Under the pieces are notes generated by a model that saw nothing but the letters and a program-made list of their open reading frames with translations, was not told the DNA's origin and did not search any database. From an uncultured Alphaproteobacteria bacterium (lineage in GTDB: Bacteria > Pseudomonadota > Alphaproteobacteria > HIMB59): a stretch of DNA of 64,000 bases. Below, piece by piece: positions 19,117 to 27,795 of this stretch (position 1 is the first letter of the stretch; every line of letters starts with the position of its first letter). Both the position numbers and the translations under genes were made by a program. Where the stretch lies: assembly GCA_902546975.1 (NCBI GenBank), contig CACCLU010000001.1:301205-365204 (forward strand), in the 5' to 3' direction.

Positions 19117-20310
19117 TTAAAACTTAACTTTATTTTTTTTAAGTCTTAACGCATTAAGTTTTATAAAACCCTCTGCATCTCGCTGATCGTAATTTGAGGA
19201 CTCAAAGGTTGCTAGATCTTCATCATATAGACTATTAGGAGATTTTCTTCCGATAACAATCACATTGCCTTTATATAAAGCTAGTCTCACTTCACCATTT
19301 ACTCTTTTCTGTGTGGCATCGATTGCTTTTTGCATCATTACTCTTTCCGGTGCAAACCAATAACCATTGTAAATTAATCTTGCATATTTAGGCATAAGCT
19401 CGTCTTTTGTATAAACTTCTTCTCTATCCAAAGTAATGCTTTCCATTGCACGATGGGCTTTGAGAAGAATTGTGCCACCCGGTGTTTCGTAGACACCACG
19501 TGATTTAATTCCTACATATCTATTTTCTACAATATCCACTCTTCCAATTCCGTTTGCTGCTCCAAGATTATTTAGCTTTTCTAGTAGATTAAATGGTGAG
19601 AGTTTTTTGCCGTTAATAGCAATGGGATCTCCATTTTTAAACTGAATAGTTATTACTGTCTCTTTGTTTGGTGCTGACTGTGGGCTTTTAGAAATTCCAA
19701 AAACGTTTTCAGGTGGTCTTTTCCAAGGATCTTCTAAGATTTTTCCTTCTGCTGATCGATGAAGAACATTTGCATCGACACTATAAGGGGCCTCTTTTTT
19801 ATTATGTTTCATGATTGGGATTTTGTTTTTAGCAGCAAATTCCAACAATTTAGTTCTGGATGACAAATCCCACTCTCTCCAAGGTGCAATGACTTTTATT
19901 TTGGGTTCTAGAGCATAGTAAGAAAATTCAAAACGCACTTGGTCATTTCCTTTACCTGTTGCTCCATGGGAGACAGCATTAGCTTTTTCCTTTTTTGCAA
20001 TTTCAATTTGTCTTTTTGCGATTAATGGTCGAGCAATTGATGTCCCTAAAAGATATTCGCCCTCATATATCGTATTACAACGAAACATTGGAAAAACATA
20101 ATCGCGAACAAATTCCTCTTTTAAATTTTCAATGTATATTTTCTTTGCACCAAGTTTTTTTGCTTTGGTTTTTGCTTCAGTTAATTCTGCTCCTTGGCCA
20201 AGATCTGCTGCGTAAGCGATTACATCTGCGTTGTATTCTGTTTGCAGCCATTTTAATATGACACTTGTATCCAACCCGCCTGAATAGGCTAAAACAATTT
20301 TATTTTTCAT
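19117..20310 (-). CDS. argG: Argininosuccinate synthase
   Basis: The enzyme joins citrulline and aspartate with ATP to make argininosuccinate, the penultimate step of arginine synthesis, in the cytosol. The 397-residue product is full length. The N-terminal pyrophosphatase loop [15 protein letters not shown] is intact, and the family blocks [15 protein letters not shown] and [20 protein letters not shown] are present. It converges on the channel gene with 14 bases between the stops, and an IalB-like gene lies six bases upstream on the same strand. No other arginine gene is nearby. Confidence 0.97.
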   Translation of the reverse strand: MKNKIVLAYSGGLDTSVILKWLQTEYNADVIAYAADLGQGAELTEAKTKAKKLGAKKIYIENLKEEFVRDYVFPMFRCNTIYEGEYLLGTSIARPLIAKRQIEIAKKEKANAVSHGATGKGNDQVRFEFSYYALEPKIKVIAPWREWDLSSRTKLLEFAAKNKIPIMKHNKKEAPYSVDANVLHRSAEGKILEDPWKRPPENVFGISKSPQSAPNKETVITIQFKNGDPIAINGKKLSPFNLLEKLNNLGAANGIGRVDIVENRYVGIKSRGVYETPGGTILLKAHRAMESITLDREEVYTKDELMPKYARLIYNGYWFAPERVMMQKAIDATQKRVNGEVRLALYKGNVIVIGRKSPNSLYDEDLATFESSNYDQRDAEGFIKLNALRLKKNKVKF

Positions 20311-20315
20311 TTTTT

Positions 20316-20792
20316 TTAGCAGTCTTGTAAAAGAGAATTATACGCGTTAGTAAAACCTATTAACGTGTATGTATCTGTTGTCTCTGTGCCTCTTTTAGAA
20401 TATCCAACAACTGTCATTTTTTTGCCAGCTTTTAAAGCATCAATGATGACAGTATCATCTGCCATTGACCAAGCCGAGTCATCTTCTCCAAAAAATTGAT
20501 AATTTTTAGAGTCAATAGAAACTTTAACATATTTTTGTGAGTCATAAGGATAACCAGCATCTATTCTTACGTATTCAGCTGCGCCTTCTTTAAACACATA
20601 AAAAATTACTGAACCTCTATTAGTGTAGTCACCTTTTTCTGATGTAGGTACTTGGAAAATTGAACATGTTTTGTTGTTTATTTTTTTAAAGGACCACTTG
20701 CCATGCTCAAAGTCAATGGAGTGGGTAGCAAACAAATTACTTATTAAAAAACATAAGCATAAAGTTAAATATGATATTTTTTGTTTAAACAT
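20316..20792 (-). CDS. IalB-like (invasion associated locus B) periplasmic protein
   Basis: A 158-residue secreted protein with a signal peptide (hydrophobic segment [14 protein letters not shown]). The mature part has the alphaproteobacterial IalB-family layout: a tryptophan (GKWSFKK), a cysteine strand ([19 protein letters not shown]), a central VSID segment and a C-terminal cysteine (LLQDC) able to pair with the first. The family was named in Bartonella but is widespread in free-living alphaproteobacteria as a periplasmic or outer-membrane protein of unclear function. It is probably co-transcribed with argG (six-base gap) and divergent from the sigma-factor gene. Confidence 0.7.
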   Translation of the reverse strand: MFKQKISYLTLCLCFLISNLFATHSIDFEHGKWSFKKINNKTCSIFQVPTSEKGDYTNRGSVIFYVFKEGAAEYVRIDAGYPYDSQKYVKVSIDSKNYQFFGEDDSAWSMADDTVIIDALKAGKKMTVVGYSKRGTETTDTYTLIGFTNAYNSLLQDC

Positions 20793-20871
20793 GGTGATTT
20801 AATGTCAGAGAATATACCAATTAAGATTGATTTTTAAAATAATAAATGGAAAGATATAATCGGAGATATTG

Positions 20872-21468
20872 ATGGTAAAGGTTAAAAATCCCTTTGTGGA
20901 GGCACTTCAGAATATTGCTGAAAGGCAAGATATTGGGAGTTTTAAAAAAATTTTTGATTATTTTGGTCCGAGGCTAAAGTCTTTTTTAATGAAGTCAGGT
21001 GCAGATGATGCTGTCGCCGAGGAAATCATTCAAGAAACCATGACGATTATTTGGACTAAAGCTGATTATTATGACCCGTCTGTAGCTTCACCAAGCACCT
21101 GGATATATACTATCGCTCGGAACAAGAAAATTGATATTTTAAGAAAAACCAGAAAAGCGGTCTTGGAGGATATTGAGACTGCAATTTTACCTCCCGTTGA
21201 GTCTAAAGCAGATGAGAATATCGAACATGACCAAAAATTTGAAATGGTGGCACAATATTTAGATGATCTACCAAAAGATCAACTAGATCTGCTAAAAATG
21301 AATTTCTTTGAGGAAAAATCACATGGTGAAATTGCTGAAATAACCAAAATTCCCTTGGGCACTGTAAAATCAAGAATTCGTTTAGCATTAGAGAAGATCC
21401 GCGGCAAATTGGAACAAGACGGCAGTATGGTTAATCTAAATAATGACGGCGGAAGTATGGTTAATTAA
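20872..21468 (+). CDS. rpoE: ECF RNA polymerase sigma factor, RpoE/ChrR type
   Basis: A 198-residue ECF sigma factor. Region 2 has DDAVAEEIIQETMTIIW and the W-I-Y-T-I-A-R-N block; region 4 has the helix-turn-helix around FFEEKSHGEIAEITKIPLGT and VKSRIRLALEKIR. The start is ATG at 20872 with CGGAGA at 20861-20866; the TTG three bases upstream is less likely. The anti-sigma gene follows after two bases. In alphaproteobacteria this pairing controls responses to singlet oxygen and related stress. The last codons hold a small duplication (GSMVN repeated around LNNDG), perhaps a recent slippage event. I saw no convincing RpoE-type autoregulatory promoter in the 79-base divergent gap. Confidence 0.9.
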   Translation: MVKVKNPFVEALQNIAERQDIGSFKKIFDYFGPRLKSFLMKSGADDAVAEEIIQETMTIIWTKADYYDPSVASPSTWIYTIARNKKIDILRKTRKAVLEDIETAILPPVESKADENIEHDQKFEMVAQYLDDLPKDQLDLLKMNFFEEKSHGEIAEITKIPLGTVKSRIRLALEKIRGKLEQDGSMVNLNNDGGSMVN

Positions 21469-21470
21469 AA

Positions 21471-22085
21471 ATGACATTCGAAATTCTTAGTACACCCGTT
21501 AACTCACCAGCAAGTCTTATTTTTCAGCAGTGCTTGGCTGAAGTTGACCCTGAAAACAGGTCTCTAAACTCTGCGATGAATGAGGTGGGTGGTTATTTTT
21601 TAGACAAGTCTGAGACATCACAACTTTCCAATGAATTGTGGGATAAAGTTTTAGATCAAACAAAAATTGAAACTTCATCACCTCAAATTGACGAGGAGCA
21701 TGATCCTTTGTTAAGTCAATTACCAATTACTTTAAGATCCCATTTAAAAAACAAAAATATTAAGTGGAAATCTTTTAAGGATGTTAAGGTTGCTTCTATA
21801 CTCCCTAAAGACAACAATGAAAAATTAGAACTTATCCACGTAATGCCTGGTGCAAAAATTCCTCAGCACACACATGAAGGTAATGAAAGTTTTTTAGTTT
21901 TACACGGTTCTTATAGTGATGAGTATGGCAATTATAAACAAGGATCTGTTCAAGTAAGAAGTGATGATCATAATCATACACCTGTTGGTGATGCAAAAAC
22001 TGGTTGTATCGGACTAGCTTACACTCACGGTAAAATTAAATTCTCCGGTAAATTTGGTAAGCTATTAAATTTAATCGCTAACTAA
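21471..22085 (+). CDS. ChrR-like cupin anti-sigma factor, zinc-site-poor N-terminus
   Basis: It lies two bases after rpoE, the standard place for the anti-sigma partner. The 204-residue protein has a C-terminal cupin with PQHTHEGNES, giving His133, His135 and Glu139, and a later His169; this spacing matches the metal ligands I recall for Rhodobacter ChrR. The N-terminal region should bind the sigma factor through a zinc site of one or two histidines plus CxxC. Here only Cys21 is present and no CxxC exists, so the anti-sigma domain is divergent or works without zinc. The cupin half is thought to sense the oxidative signal. Confidence 0.78.
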   Translation: MTFEILSTPVNSPASLIFQQCLAEVDPENRSLNSAMNEVGGYFLDKSETSQLSNELWDKVLDQTKIETSSPQIDEEHDPLLSQLPITLRSHLKNKNIKWKSFKDVKVASILPKDNNEKLELIHVMPGAKIPQHTHEGNESFLVLHGSYSDEYGNYKQGSVQVRSDDHNHTPVGDAKTGCIGLAYTHGKIKFSGKFGKLLNLIAN

Positions 22086-22091
22086 TTTTAA

Positions 22092-22490
22092 TTATAAAAT
22101 ATATAGAATATGCGCTGGAGCAATACCGGCTGTAAGTATTAACCTTAAAATAAAATAATCAGTTTTAATTATTTTTTCTTTGAAATAAAAAAAGAAATCA
22201 AAGCATAAAACTATAAAATAACCTGCTATAAAAAGCCCAATAGTTTCATCAAATTTTAAGTCAAATGCTAAAACCAAAAATGCATAAACTGCCGGGCAAA
22301 CACTAAACAAAATAGCTATATTATTCTTTGATTGAAGATAAACGCCCCAATATACTGCACCTAAAAATGACATTATAACTGCAGAGTAATAGACGAACAT
22401 GTCTTTATCAAAATCAAGAAATATTAAATCGATGTTGTAAAAACAAAGATAAAAAGGAATTAAACCAGGAATACCAATAAGGTAAATCAT
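22092..22490 (-). CDS. DUF3429 membrane protein
   Basis: A 132-residue integral membrane protein with about four or five hydrophobic helices. The start IGIPGLIPFYLCF and the block VIMSFLGAVYWGVYL match the DUF3429 (TMEM69-like) pattern, in which G-L-I-P-F and S-F-L-G-A-x-x-W-G are conserved. No biochemical role is established for the family. It overlaps the pterin dehydratase gene by four bases, so the two are translationally coupled, and it converges on the anti-sigma gene. Confidence 0.75.
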   Translation of the reverse strand: MIYLIGIPGLIPFYLCFYNIDLIFLDFDKDMFVYYSAVIMSFLGAVYWGVYLQSKNNIAILFSVCPAVYAFLVLAFDLKFDETIGLFIAGYFIVLCFDFFFYFKEKIIKTDYFILRLILTAGIAPAHILYIL

Positions 22491-22729
22491 TCTTGATAAA
22501 GTTTATCGATTTGCTCTGCTAAATCTAGGTCTCTTTGGGTAACTTTCTGAACATCGTGAGAAATAAGAGAAATGGTAACAGTCCCGTAATCTAAAATAAT
22601 TTGAGGATGATGATTTTTTTTTTCAGATAACATCGCCACTTGGCTAGTAAAGGCAAAGCTTTTTCTGTAGTTTTTGAATTCAAAAGTTTTTGTCAATCTT
22701 CCCTTATTGTCTTTTGGCCAATCAGTCAT
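22487..22729 (-). CDS. Pterin-4a-carbinolamine dehydratase
   Basis: An 80-residue protein, slightly short for the family (about 95-110). The active-site block KKNHHPQIILDYGTVTISL carries the paired histidines and proline, followed by SHD and the T-x-R-D-L-D-L-A helix. The enzyme dehydrates 4a-hydroxytetrahydropterin, usually recycling the cofactor of aromatic amino-acid hydroxylases. No such hydroxylase is seen here, so a stand-alone role (as in many bacteria, sometimes linked to molybdopterin) is possible. It sits in a three-gene leftward run with the aldo-keto reductase, three bases apart, and DUF3429. Confidence 0.88.
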   Translation of the reverse strand: MTDWPKDNKGRLTKTFEFKNYRKSFAFTSQVAMLSEKKNHHPQIILDYGTVTISLISHDVQKVTQRDLDLAEQIDKLYQE

Positions 22730-22732
22730 AGC

Positions 22733-23770
22733 TTAAGGTGCAGGTGATGGATTGTTTTCATGTACATCATTAATTTCATCAATAATTTCTTTTGATAGTT
22801 GTATATCTACTGAATTTATATTTTCTTTTAACTGATCCATTTTTGTTGCGCCAATAATATTACTTGTGACAAAATCTTGTTGGTTAACAAATGCAAGTGA
22901 TAGTTCAGTTGGAGTAAGCCCGTTATCCTCTGCAATTTTACAATATTGCTCTGTAGCAACAATTGATCTCTCATTAGTGTACCTAGTCCAATCCTCCCAA
23001 ATTGTTAAGCGTGCACCGTCAGGTTTTTTTGAATTTCTATATTTTCCAGTTAACACACCGCAAGCTAAAGGAGAGTAAGCTAACAAACCTACCTGATCTC
23101 TAATGGATATTTCAGACATACCAACTTCATAAGTTCTGTTTAATAAACTATATGGATTTTGGACAGACATAACTCTTGGTAGGTTTTTATATTTAGACAA
23201 GTTGATGTAATTGGATAAGCCATAGGGGGTTTCATTAGATAAGCCTAGATATCTAATCTTACCTTGATCGATAAATTTTTTTGCTGTTTCTAAAATTTCT
23301 TCAAAGGGTGTCCAATCTTTTTCCTCTTTGTAATTTTTATATCCCAACCTTCCAAAAAAATTTGTTTTTCTCTCTGGCCAATGTAGTTGATAAAGATCAA
23401 TATAATCTGTTTGTAATCTTTGCAGGCTTCCCTCTAATGCTTCGGTGAAATGTTTCTCATTAAATTGTAGGCCACCTCCTCTAATCCATCTTACATCAGG
23501 GCCTGCGACTTTTGATGCTAATATTACTTTCTCTCTGTTTTTTTTCTGTTTAAACCAATTACCAATTATTTTTTCAGTAGCACCATATGTTTTTTCTTTT
23601 CCTTTAACTGAATAATATTCCGCGGTATCAAAGAAATTGACCCCTTTTTCCATAGAATAATCCATTTGCTCAAAAGCCTCATTTTCTGTATTTTGCTCTC
23701 CCCAGGTCATTGTACCAAGGCAAATAAGGCTAACTTGAAGGTCAGTATTTCCTAAGGGTTTGAATTTCAT
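22733..23770 (-). CDS. tas: Aldo-keto reductase, Tas type
   Basis: A 345-residue NADP(H)-dependent aldo-keto reductase. The start KFKPLGNTDLQVSLICLGTM and then TWGEQNTENEAF closely follow the Tas subgroup, including its conserved G-E-Q-N. Catalytic Asp and Tyr lie in NFFDTAEYYS, Lys in VILASKVAG, and His in DLYQLHWPER. Length equals that of E. coli Tas (346). The physiological substrate is unknown. It is the first gene of a leftward run with the pterin dehydratase and DUF3429. Confidence 0.88.
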   Translation of the reverse strand: MKFKPLGNTDLQVSLICLGTMTWGEQNTENEAFEQMDYSMEKGVNFFDTAEYYSVKGKEKTYGATEKIIGNWFKQKKNREKVILASKVAGPDVRWIRGGGLQFNEKHFTEALEGSLQRLQTDYIDLYQLHWPERKTNFFGRLGYKNYKEEKDWTPFEEILETAKKFIDQGKIRYLGLSNETPYGLSNYINLSKYKNLPRVMSVQNPYSLLNRTYEVGMSEISIRDQVGLLAYSPLACGVLTGKYRNSKKPDGARLTIWEDWTRYTNERSIVATEQYCKIAEDNGLTPTELSLAFVNQQDFVTSNIIGATKMDQLKENINSVDIQLSKEIIDEINDVHENNPSPAP

Positions 23771-23841
23771 AAAAGATTCATACGGTTTTACTTGAAAAAT
23801 ATCAAGATAATAGCCATATTAAAAATAATTAAGGAGAAATA

Positions 23842-24549
23842 ATGGTCGAATTAAAACAAAATACATATTCGCAGTCACAATCTACAGCTATAGATCAGGG
23901 CTTAAGAGATTATATGATGAAAGTCTATAATTACATGACCTCTGGTTTAGCGATAAGTGGTTTAGTGGCATGGGGATTTTCTCAGTCTCCTACTTTAATG
24001 GGGGCTATTTATGGCACAGCACTTCAATGGGTTGTAATGCTCGCTCCACTTGGATTTATTTTCTTTTTAGGTGCAAGATTACAAAAAATGTCTACCTCTG
24101 CAGCTCAAATGACATTTTGGGCCTTCGCTGCTGTGATGGGAATTTCATTGTCTTATATATTCATAGTTTTCACTGGTGTCAGCATTGTTAGAGTATTTTT
24201 AATCACAAGCTGTACATTTGCTGCAATGAGCATCTATGGATATGCAACTAAAAGAGATTTAACCAAGTTTGGTTCATTTCTTATGATGGGGCTCATTGGA
24301 ATTATTATTGCTAGTATTGTAAATATTTTTTTACAAAGTTCAGCGATGCAGTTTGTAATTTCTTGTGTGGGTGTTTTAGTGTTTGTGGGTTTAACTGCTT
24401 ACGATACTCAAAGAATTAAATCAACTTATTATCAAGTTGCTGGAACTGCATTTGCAGGAAAAGCTGCAATCATGGGTGCACTAACATTATACTTAGACTT
24501 TATAAACCTATTCATAATGTTGATGCAGTTATTTGGTCAAAGAAGATAA
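23842..24549 (+). CDS. Bax inhibitor-1/YccA family membrane protein
   Basis: A 235-residue inner-membrane protein with seven predicted helices and the family signature AYDTQRIKSTYYQ near the C-terminus. BI-1 proteins are pH-sensitive calcium leak channels in studied members; in bacteria some interact with the FtsH protease system. The ATG at 23842 has an AAGGAG site. A possible promoter precedes it: TTGAAA at 23792-23797, 17 bases, then CATATT at 23815-23820; the dyad CTTGA-N6-TCAAG at 23791-23806 overlaps the -35 element. The gene has its own terminator and stands alone. Confidence 0.92.
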   Translation: MVELKQNTYSQSQSTAIDQGLRDYMMKVYNYMTSGLAISGLVAWGFSQSPTLMGAIYGTALQWVVMLAPLGFIFFLGARLQKMSTSAAQMTFWAFAAVMGISLSYIFIVFTGVSIVRVFLITSCTFAAMSIYGYATKRDLTKFGSFLMMGLIGIIIASIVNIFLQSSAMQFVISCVGVLVFVGLTAYDTQRIKSTYYQVAGTAFAGKAAIMGALTLYLDFINLFIMLMQLFGQRR

Positions 24550-24572
24550 ATAAATTTCAAATTTAATTATGA

Positions 24573-24599
24573 GGGGTCATTATTGGCCCCTTTTTTTTT
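24573..24599 (+). terminator. Rho-independent terminator after the BI-1 gene
   Basis: GGGGTCA, loop TTAT, TGGCCCC (one G-U pair), followed by nine T residues. It is one of only two strong GC-stem terminators in the window. Confidence 0.93.
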
Positions 24600-24645
24600 A
24601 CTAATTTAACATATCATTTTTTTAATTTGTCATTAAGATCCTCGC

Positions 24646-25530
24646 GTGATTGGATATATCTTAGCAATTGGTGCTGCGGCTACCTGGTCAATGGTTGCTT
24701 TATCTGCCACTAGAATTGTCAGATATTTTGGAAGTTATAATTATAATCTTTTAAGGCTATTAGGAATAATAGTACTTTTTTTACCCTACATTGTAATTAA
24801 TTGGGATCCAATTTATTTAAATAAATCAGTATTTATAGCAATATTTTTATCTTCTGTAATTGGCATTATAATAGGAGATACTTTTTTATTTGTTTGCCTC
24901 AAAAGACTTGGGCCAAGAAGGCAAGCTTTATTATTTTCTTTGCAAATACCCTTTACTATCATTTTAGCTGAAATATTTTTACAAACACTTCCATCTATGT
25001 TCGAGCTCTTCGGATGCATTTTAATTTTTTTTGGAATTATAGTTGCAATACAATTTAATAGAACAATTCCTGATGATGACTTAGAAAACATTCAAGGAAA
25101 CAAATATATTGGACTGATTGCAGGTGTTGGTCTAGCACTGTGTCAGGCTATTGGAATCATTCTTATGAAACCTGCGCTTGAGGTAACAGACCCTATCATT
25201 GTGTCTTATTTGAGAGTTTTAATTGCAGCGATATTGATGTTTTTTAGCTTAGGATTTCTGAAAAATAATAATCTTTTAGAAAGGATGAAAGATGTTAAAA
25301 AAACATTTTACAGTATTTTTCTTGGCTTTATGGGAATGGGCGTTGGAATGACTATGTTAATAATTGCTCTAAAAAATGGGGATCCTGGAATTATTTCAAC
25401 TTTATCAAGCACAATGCCAATTATGATAATTCCTATATTATGGATAGTTACTAAAAATTATGCAGGTCATCTAGCAGTAATAGGCGCTGCTCTAACTTGT
25501 TTTGGAGCAGGAGTAATTTTTTTAAATTAA
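24646..25530 (+). CDS. EamA/DMT-family transporter
   Basis: A 294-residue polytopic protein with about ten helices arranged as two EamA repeats (residues about 1-138 and 153-294). Repeat 1 shows GDTFLFVCLKRLGPRRQALL and repeat 2 the related GDPGIISTLSSTMPIM. Members export or import small metabolites such as amino acids or nucleotide-related compounds; the substrate cannot be told. The start is GTG at 24646, the first possible codon after an in-frame TAA at 24634, with no clear Shine-Dalgarno site; the first helix begins at once, so little can be missing. It converges on and overlaps by four bases the HemY-like gene. Confidence 0.88.
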   Translation: MIGYILAIGAAATWSMVALSATRIVRYFGSYNYNLLRLLGIIVLFLPYIVINWDPIYLNKSVFIAIFLSSVIGIIIGDTFLFVCLKRLGPRRQALLFSLQIPFTIILAEIFLQTLPSMFELFGCILIFFGIIVAIQFNRTIPDDDLENIQGNKYIGLIAGVGLALCQAIGIILMKPALEVTDPIIVSYLRVLIAAILMFFSLGFLKNNNLLERMKDVKKTFYSIFLGFMGMGVGMTMLIIALKNGDPGIISTLSSTMPIMIIPILWIVTKNYAGHLAVIGAALTCFGAGVIFLN

Positions 25531-25958
25531 TCCGAGCCTTTTTCAACATTAACTATTTTTAAGTCCTTGGTCTTTTTTATTTGTGTTTGTAATATTTTGT
25601 TTAAAGGATCCTTACCTAAGTATTTTTTAAATTTTTTCTGACTTTGTGTAGCTTTATCTGTGTTACCTTCGGTTATTGCAACTAATGTTTCTCTTAAATG
25701 TTCAAGACCTTTTTGCTCATTTGAGGATTTGTAGCGCATATATGCAGCTCGTGGATAAATAAAAAGCTTCGTGAATGCATAAGAAAACAAAATTAAAAGA
25801 ATAAGAAATGTTATTAAGACAAAAAGGAATTGGACAATAGGAATACTCAGTTGCCAAATGCCTAAAACGAGTGAAAGATTGCCAGCATTGTTAAACAGAT
25901 AAAAAAGAACACCGTAACCACTTATAAAAATTATTAAAATTATTAGAAGCCTTATCAT
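25527..25958 (-). CDS. HemY N-terminal-domain protein, shortened
   Basis: A 143-residue protein with two transmembrane helices and a short cytoplasmic helical tail. The pattern (MIRLLIILIIFISGYG, then a second helix, then K-G-L-E-H-L-R-E-T-L-V-A-I-T-E-G-N) matches the HemY_N domain of alpha- and gammaproteobacterial HemY. Family members are usually 350-500 residues with C-terminal TPR repeats, which are absent here, with no frame continuing beyond the stop. It follows the Mic60-like gene without a gap, as in the alphaproteobacterial hemC-hemD-mic60-hemY cluster. This HemY is not the protoporphyrinogen oxidase of the same name; its function is unclear. Confidence 0.7.
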   Translation of the reverse strand: MIRLLIILIIFISGYGVLFYLFNNAGNLSLVLGIWQLSIPIVQFLFVLITFLILLILFSYAFTKLFIYPRAAYMRYKSSNEQKGLEHLRETLVAITEGNTDKATQSQKKFKKYLGKDPLNKILQTQIKKTKDLKIVNVEKGSD

Positions 25959-26749
25959 TAAATCATATTTTCTAAAAAAATTTGATTATCGTTGTAGATT
26001 TTGGCTAGTTCATAAGAAGATTTAAAAAATATTTTTTGGTTAGGAGTTAATTTCTCATATTCAATTACCGCCTCTGTATATTGTCGATTATACATTGCAT
26101 TAATAAACGATGGTAAGGGTTCTAATGAATTTTTTGTTATCTGAATTTCAAATATATTTTCAATAATTCTTTTAAGCCATTGAAAATTATTTTGTTTCAT
26201 AAACTCATTTTGTACATAAGTATTTTCATTAATTTGTAATTGCTGTAATGAATATGTATAGTCTGGAATAGTGAGTAATTCTTTAAATTTTTCTTCATTG
26301 AAAAATAAATATTGATTTTGAAGTTTTTGAATATTTTTATTTCGAATTTGTTGTTGATCAATATTAACTATAATCTGATTTATGGACAAAATTAATTCGT
26401 ATGCTTCATCATTGGATAATGTAATTTGTTGTGGCTCTGGTTCAGCAACAGTAGTATAGGGTATTTCTTGAAGATTTTTTGCTAGCTCTAGTATTAGAGA
26501 CTCAAGGCGATCTACTTTATCTTCGAGTTCTTTGTTGTTTAATTCATTAACAGAAGTTATCTCTTTTTGAACATTTGTTGATTGAGTTTCTTGATTTAAT
26601 TTACTTATTTGAGCCTCATCAAATATTAAAAGGTTATTTCGATACAAGTAGCCTCCTGCTACAGTTATTATGATTAAAAATATAAATATTAGGAAAAGAT
26701 TTCGTTGTAGAAAACTTTTTTTACTTTCATTTTTTTGATTTTCAGACAT
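25958..26749 (-). CDS. Mic60/mitofilin-like inner-membrane protein
   Basis: A 263-residue protein with a lysine-rich cytoplasmic N-terminus, one membrane helix (about 18-36), a coiled-coil stretch (about 60-95, ELEDKVDRLESLILELAKNL) and a helical C-terminal region. This layout, the place directly upstream of a HemY-like gene and the divergence from tsaD match the alphaproteobacterial Mic60 homologue (Orf52 of the hem cluster). Alphaproteobacterial Mic60 shapes intracytoplasmic membranes and contacts outer-membrane proteins. It is shorter than most homologues. hemC and hemD, which normally stand between tsaD and this gene, are absent. Confidence 0.6.
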   Translation of the reverse strand: MSENQKNESKKSFLQRNLFLIFIFLIIITVAGGYLYRNNLLIFDEAQISKLNQETQSTNVQKEITSVNELNNKELEDKVDRLESLILELAKNLQEIPYTTVAEPEPQQITLSNDEAYELILSINQIIVNIDQQQIRNKNIQKLQNQYLFFNEEKFKELLTIPDYTYSLQQLQINENTYVQNEFMKQNNFQWLKRIIENIFEIQITKNSLEPLPSFINAMYNRQYTEAVIEYEKLTPNQKIFFKSSYELAKIYNDNQIFLENMI

Positions 26750-26778
26750 TCAATAAGAATCTATATTTTTTTATAATA

Positions 26779-27795
26779 ATGAAAGTTTTAGCAATAGAAA
26801 GTTCTTGTGATGATACATCTATAGCAATTGTAAATGATGATAAAACTGTTGAGTTTCTTGAAACAATTAATCATAGGAAATTTCATAAAGATCTTGGGGG
26901 CGTCATACCCGAAATGGCAGCAAGACAGCATTTAGAAATTCTAGATATATTAGGTAAATCAATTAAAAAAATTAATTTTTCCAAAATTTCAGCAATAGCT
27001 GCAACATTTGGACCTGGGCTTATTGGTGGATTAATTGTGGGATCATCTTTTGCAAAAGGTTTGTCAATATCTAAAAACATCAAACTTGTTGCCATTAATC
27101 ATCTGCAAGCACACTTATTATCGCCTCGACTTGTATCAGAAATTAAGTTTCCATATTTATGTTTACTCGTCTCTGGAGGAAATACTGCATTAGTATTGGT
27201 TAAAAATTCAAAAAGTTTTATCACTCTTGGATCAACAATTGATGACTCAGCGGGTGAGTGTTTTGATAAGGTGGCTAAAGGGTTGGGGTTGGGGTACCCC
27301 GGTGGGCCAGAAATAGAACACTTAGCATTAGGTGGCAATATTGAGAAGTTTAAACTCCCGATGCCTTTAACAAAGAAAAATAATTGTGATTTTTCTTTTT
27401 CAGGTTTAAAGACAGCAGCGCTAAATACCATCAAAAATAATAAAAAAACAAGATTATTTCTAAGAGACTTTTCAGCTTCATTTCAACATACTGTATCTAA
27501 AGTGTTAGAAATTAAAATATTAAATAGTATTAATCTCTTACAAAAAGAAAATATTAAAATTAATGATTTTTCTATTTGTGGTGGAGTAGCGGCAAATAAA
27601 TATTTAAATACTGAGCTTAAAAAACTTATTTCGTTAAAGAAACTTAATTTTCATCAAGTGCCTTTATCTTTATGTACCGACAACGCTGCAATGATTGGTT
27701 GGAACGCTATTGAATATATGAAAACTAGAAAAACCAAATTAAATAATTACAATGTTAGACCATCACCTAATATATTAATACATGAACACTTCTAA
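26779..27795 (+). CDS. tsaD: tRNA threonylcarbamoyladenosine transferase TsaD
   Basis: A 338-residue enzyme that transfers the threonylcarbamoyl group to A37 of ANN-decoding tRNAs, working with TsaB, TsaE and TsaC. Seen: the start VLAIESSCDDTSIAIV, the block LGGVIPEMAARQHLE, the metal-binding histidines in INHLQAHLLSP, and the ATPase-fold motif CGGVAANKYLN. Complete. The 29-base gap to the divergent Mic60-like gene leaves almost no room for a leader. It overlaps the EVE gene by 14 bases and heads the rightward run that reaches purH. Confidence 0.97.
   Translation: MKVLAIESSCDDTSIAIVNDDKTVEFLETINHRKFHKDLGGVIPEMAARQHLEILDILGKSIKKINFSKISAIAATFGPGLIGGLIVGSSFAKGLSISKNIKLVAINHLQAHLLSPRLVSEIKFPYLCLLVSGGNTALVLVKNSKSFITLGSTIDDSAGECFDKVAKGLGLGYPGGPEIEHLALGGNIEKFKLPMPLTKKNNCDFSFSGLKTAALNTIKNNKKTRLFLRDFSASFQHTVSKVLEIKILNSINLLQKENIKINDFSICGGVAANKYLNTELKKLISLKKLNFHQVPLSLCTDNAAMIGWNAIEYMKTRKTKLNNYNVRPSPNILIHEHF

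Noticed and set aside
20855..20860. TATAAT before rpoE as a housekeeping promoter.
   Set aside because: The predicted start would fall at about 20867, leaving the ribosome site outside the transcript; no -35 element at proper distance.
26772..26777. TATAAT just before tsaD.
   Set aside because: It ends one base before the ATG, so transcription would begin inside the gene. Probably chance in AT-rich sequence.
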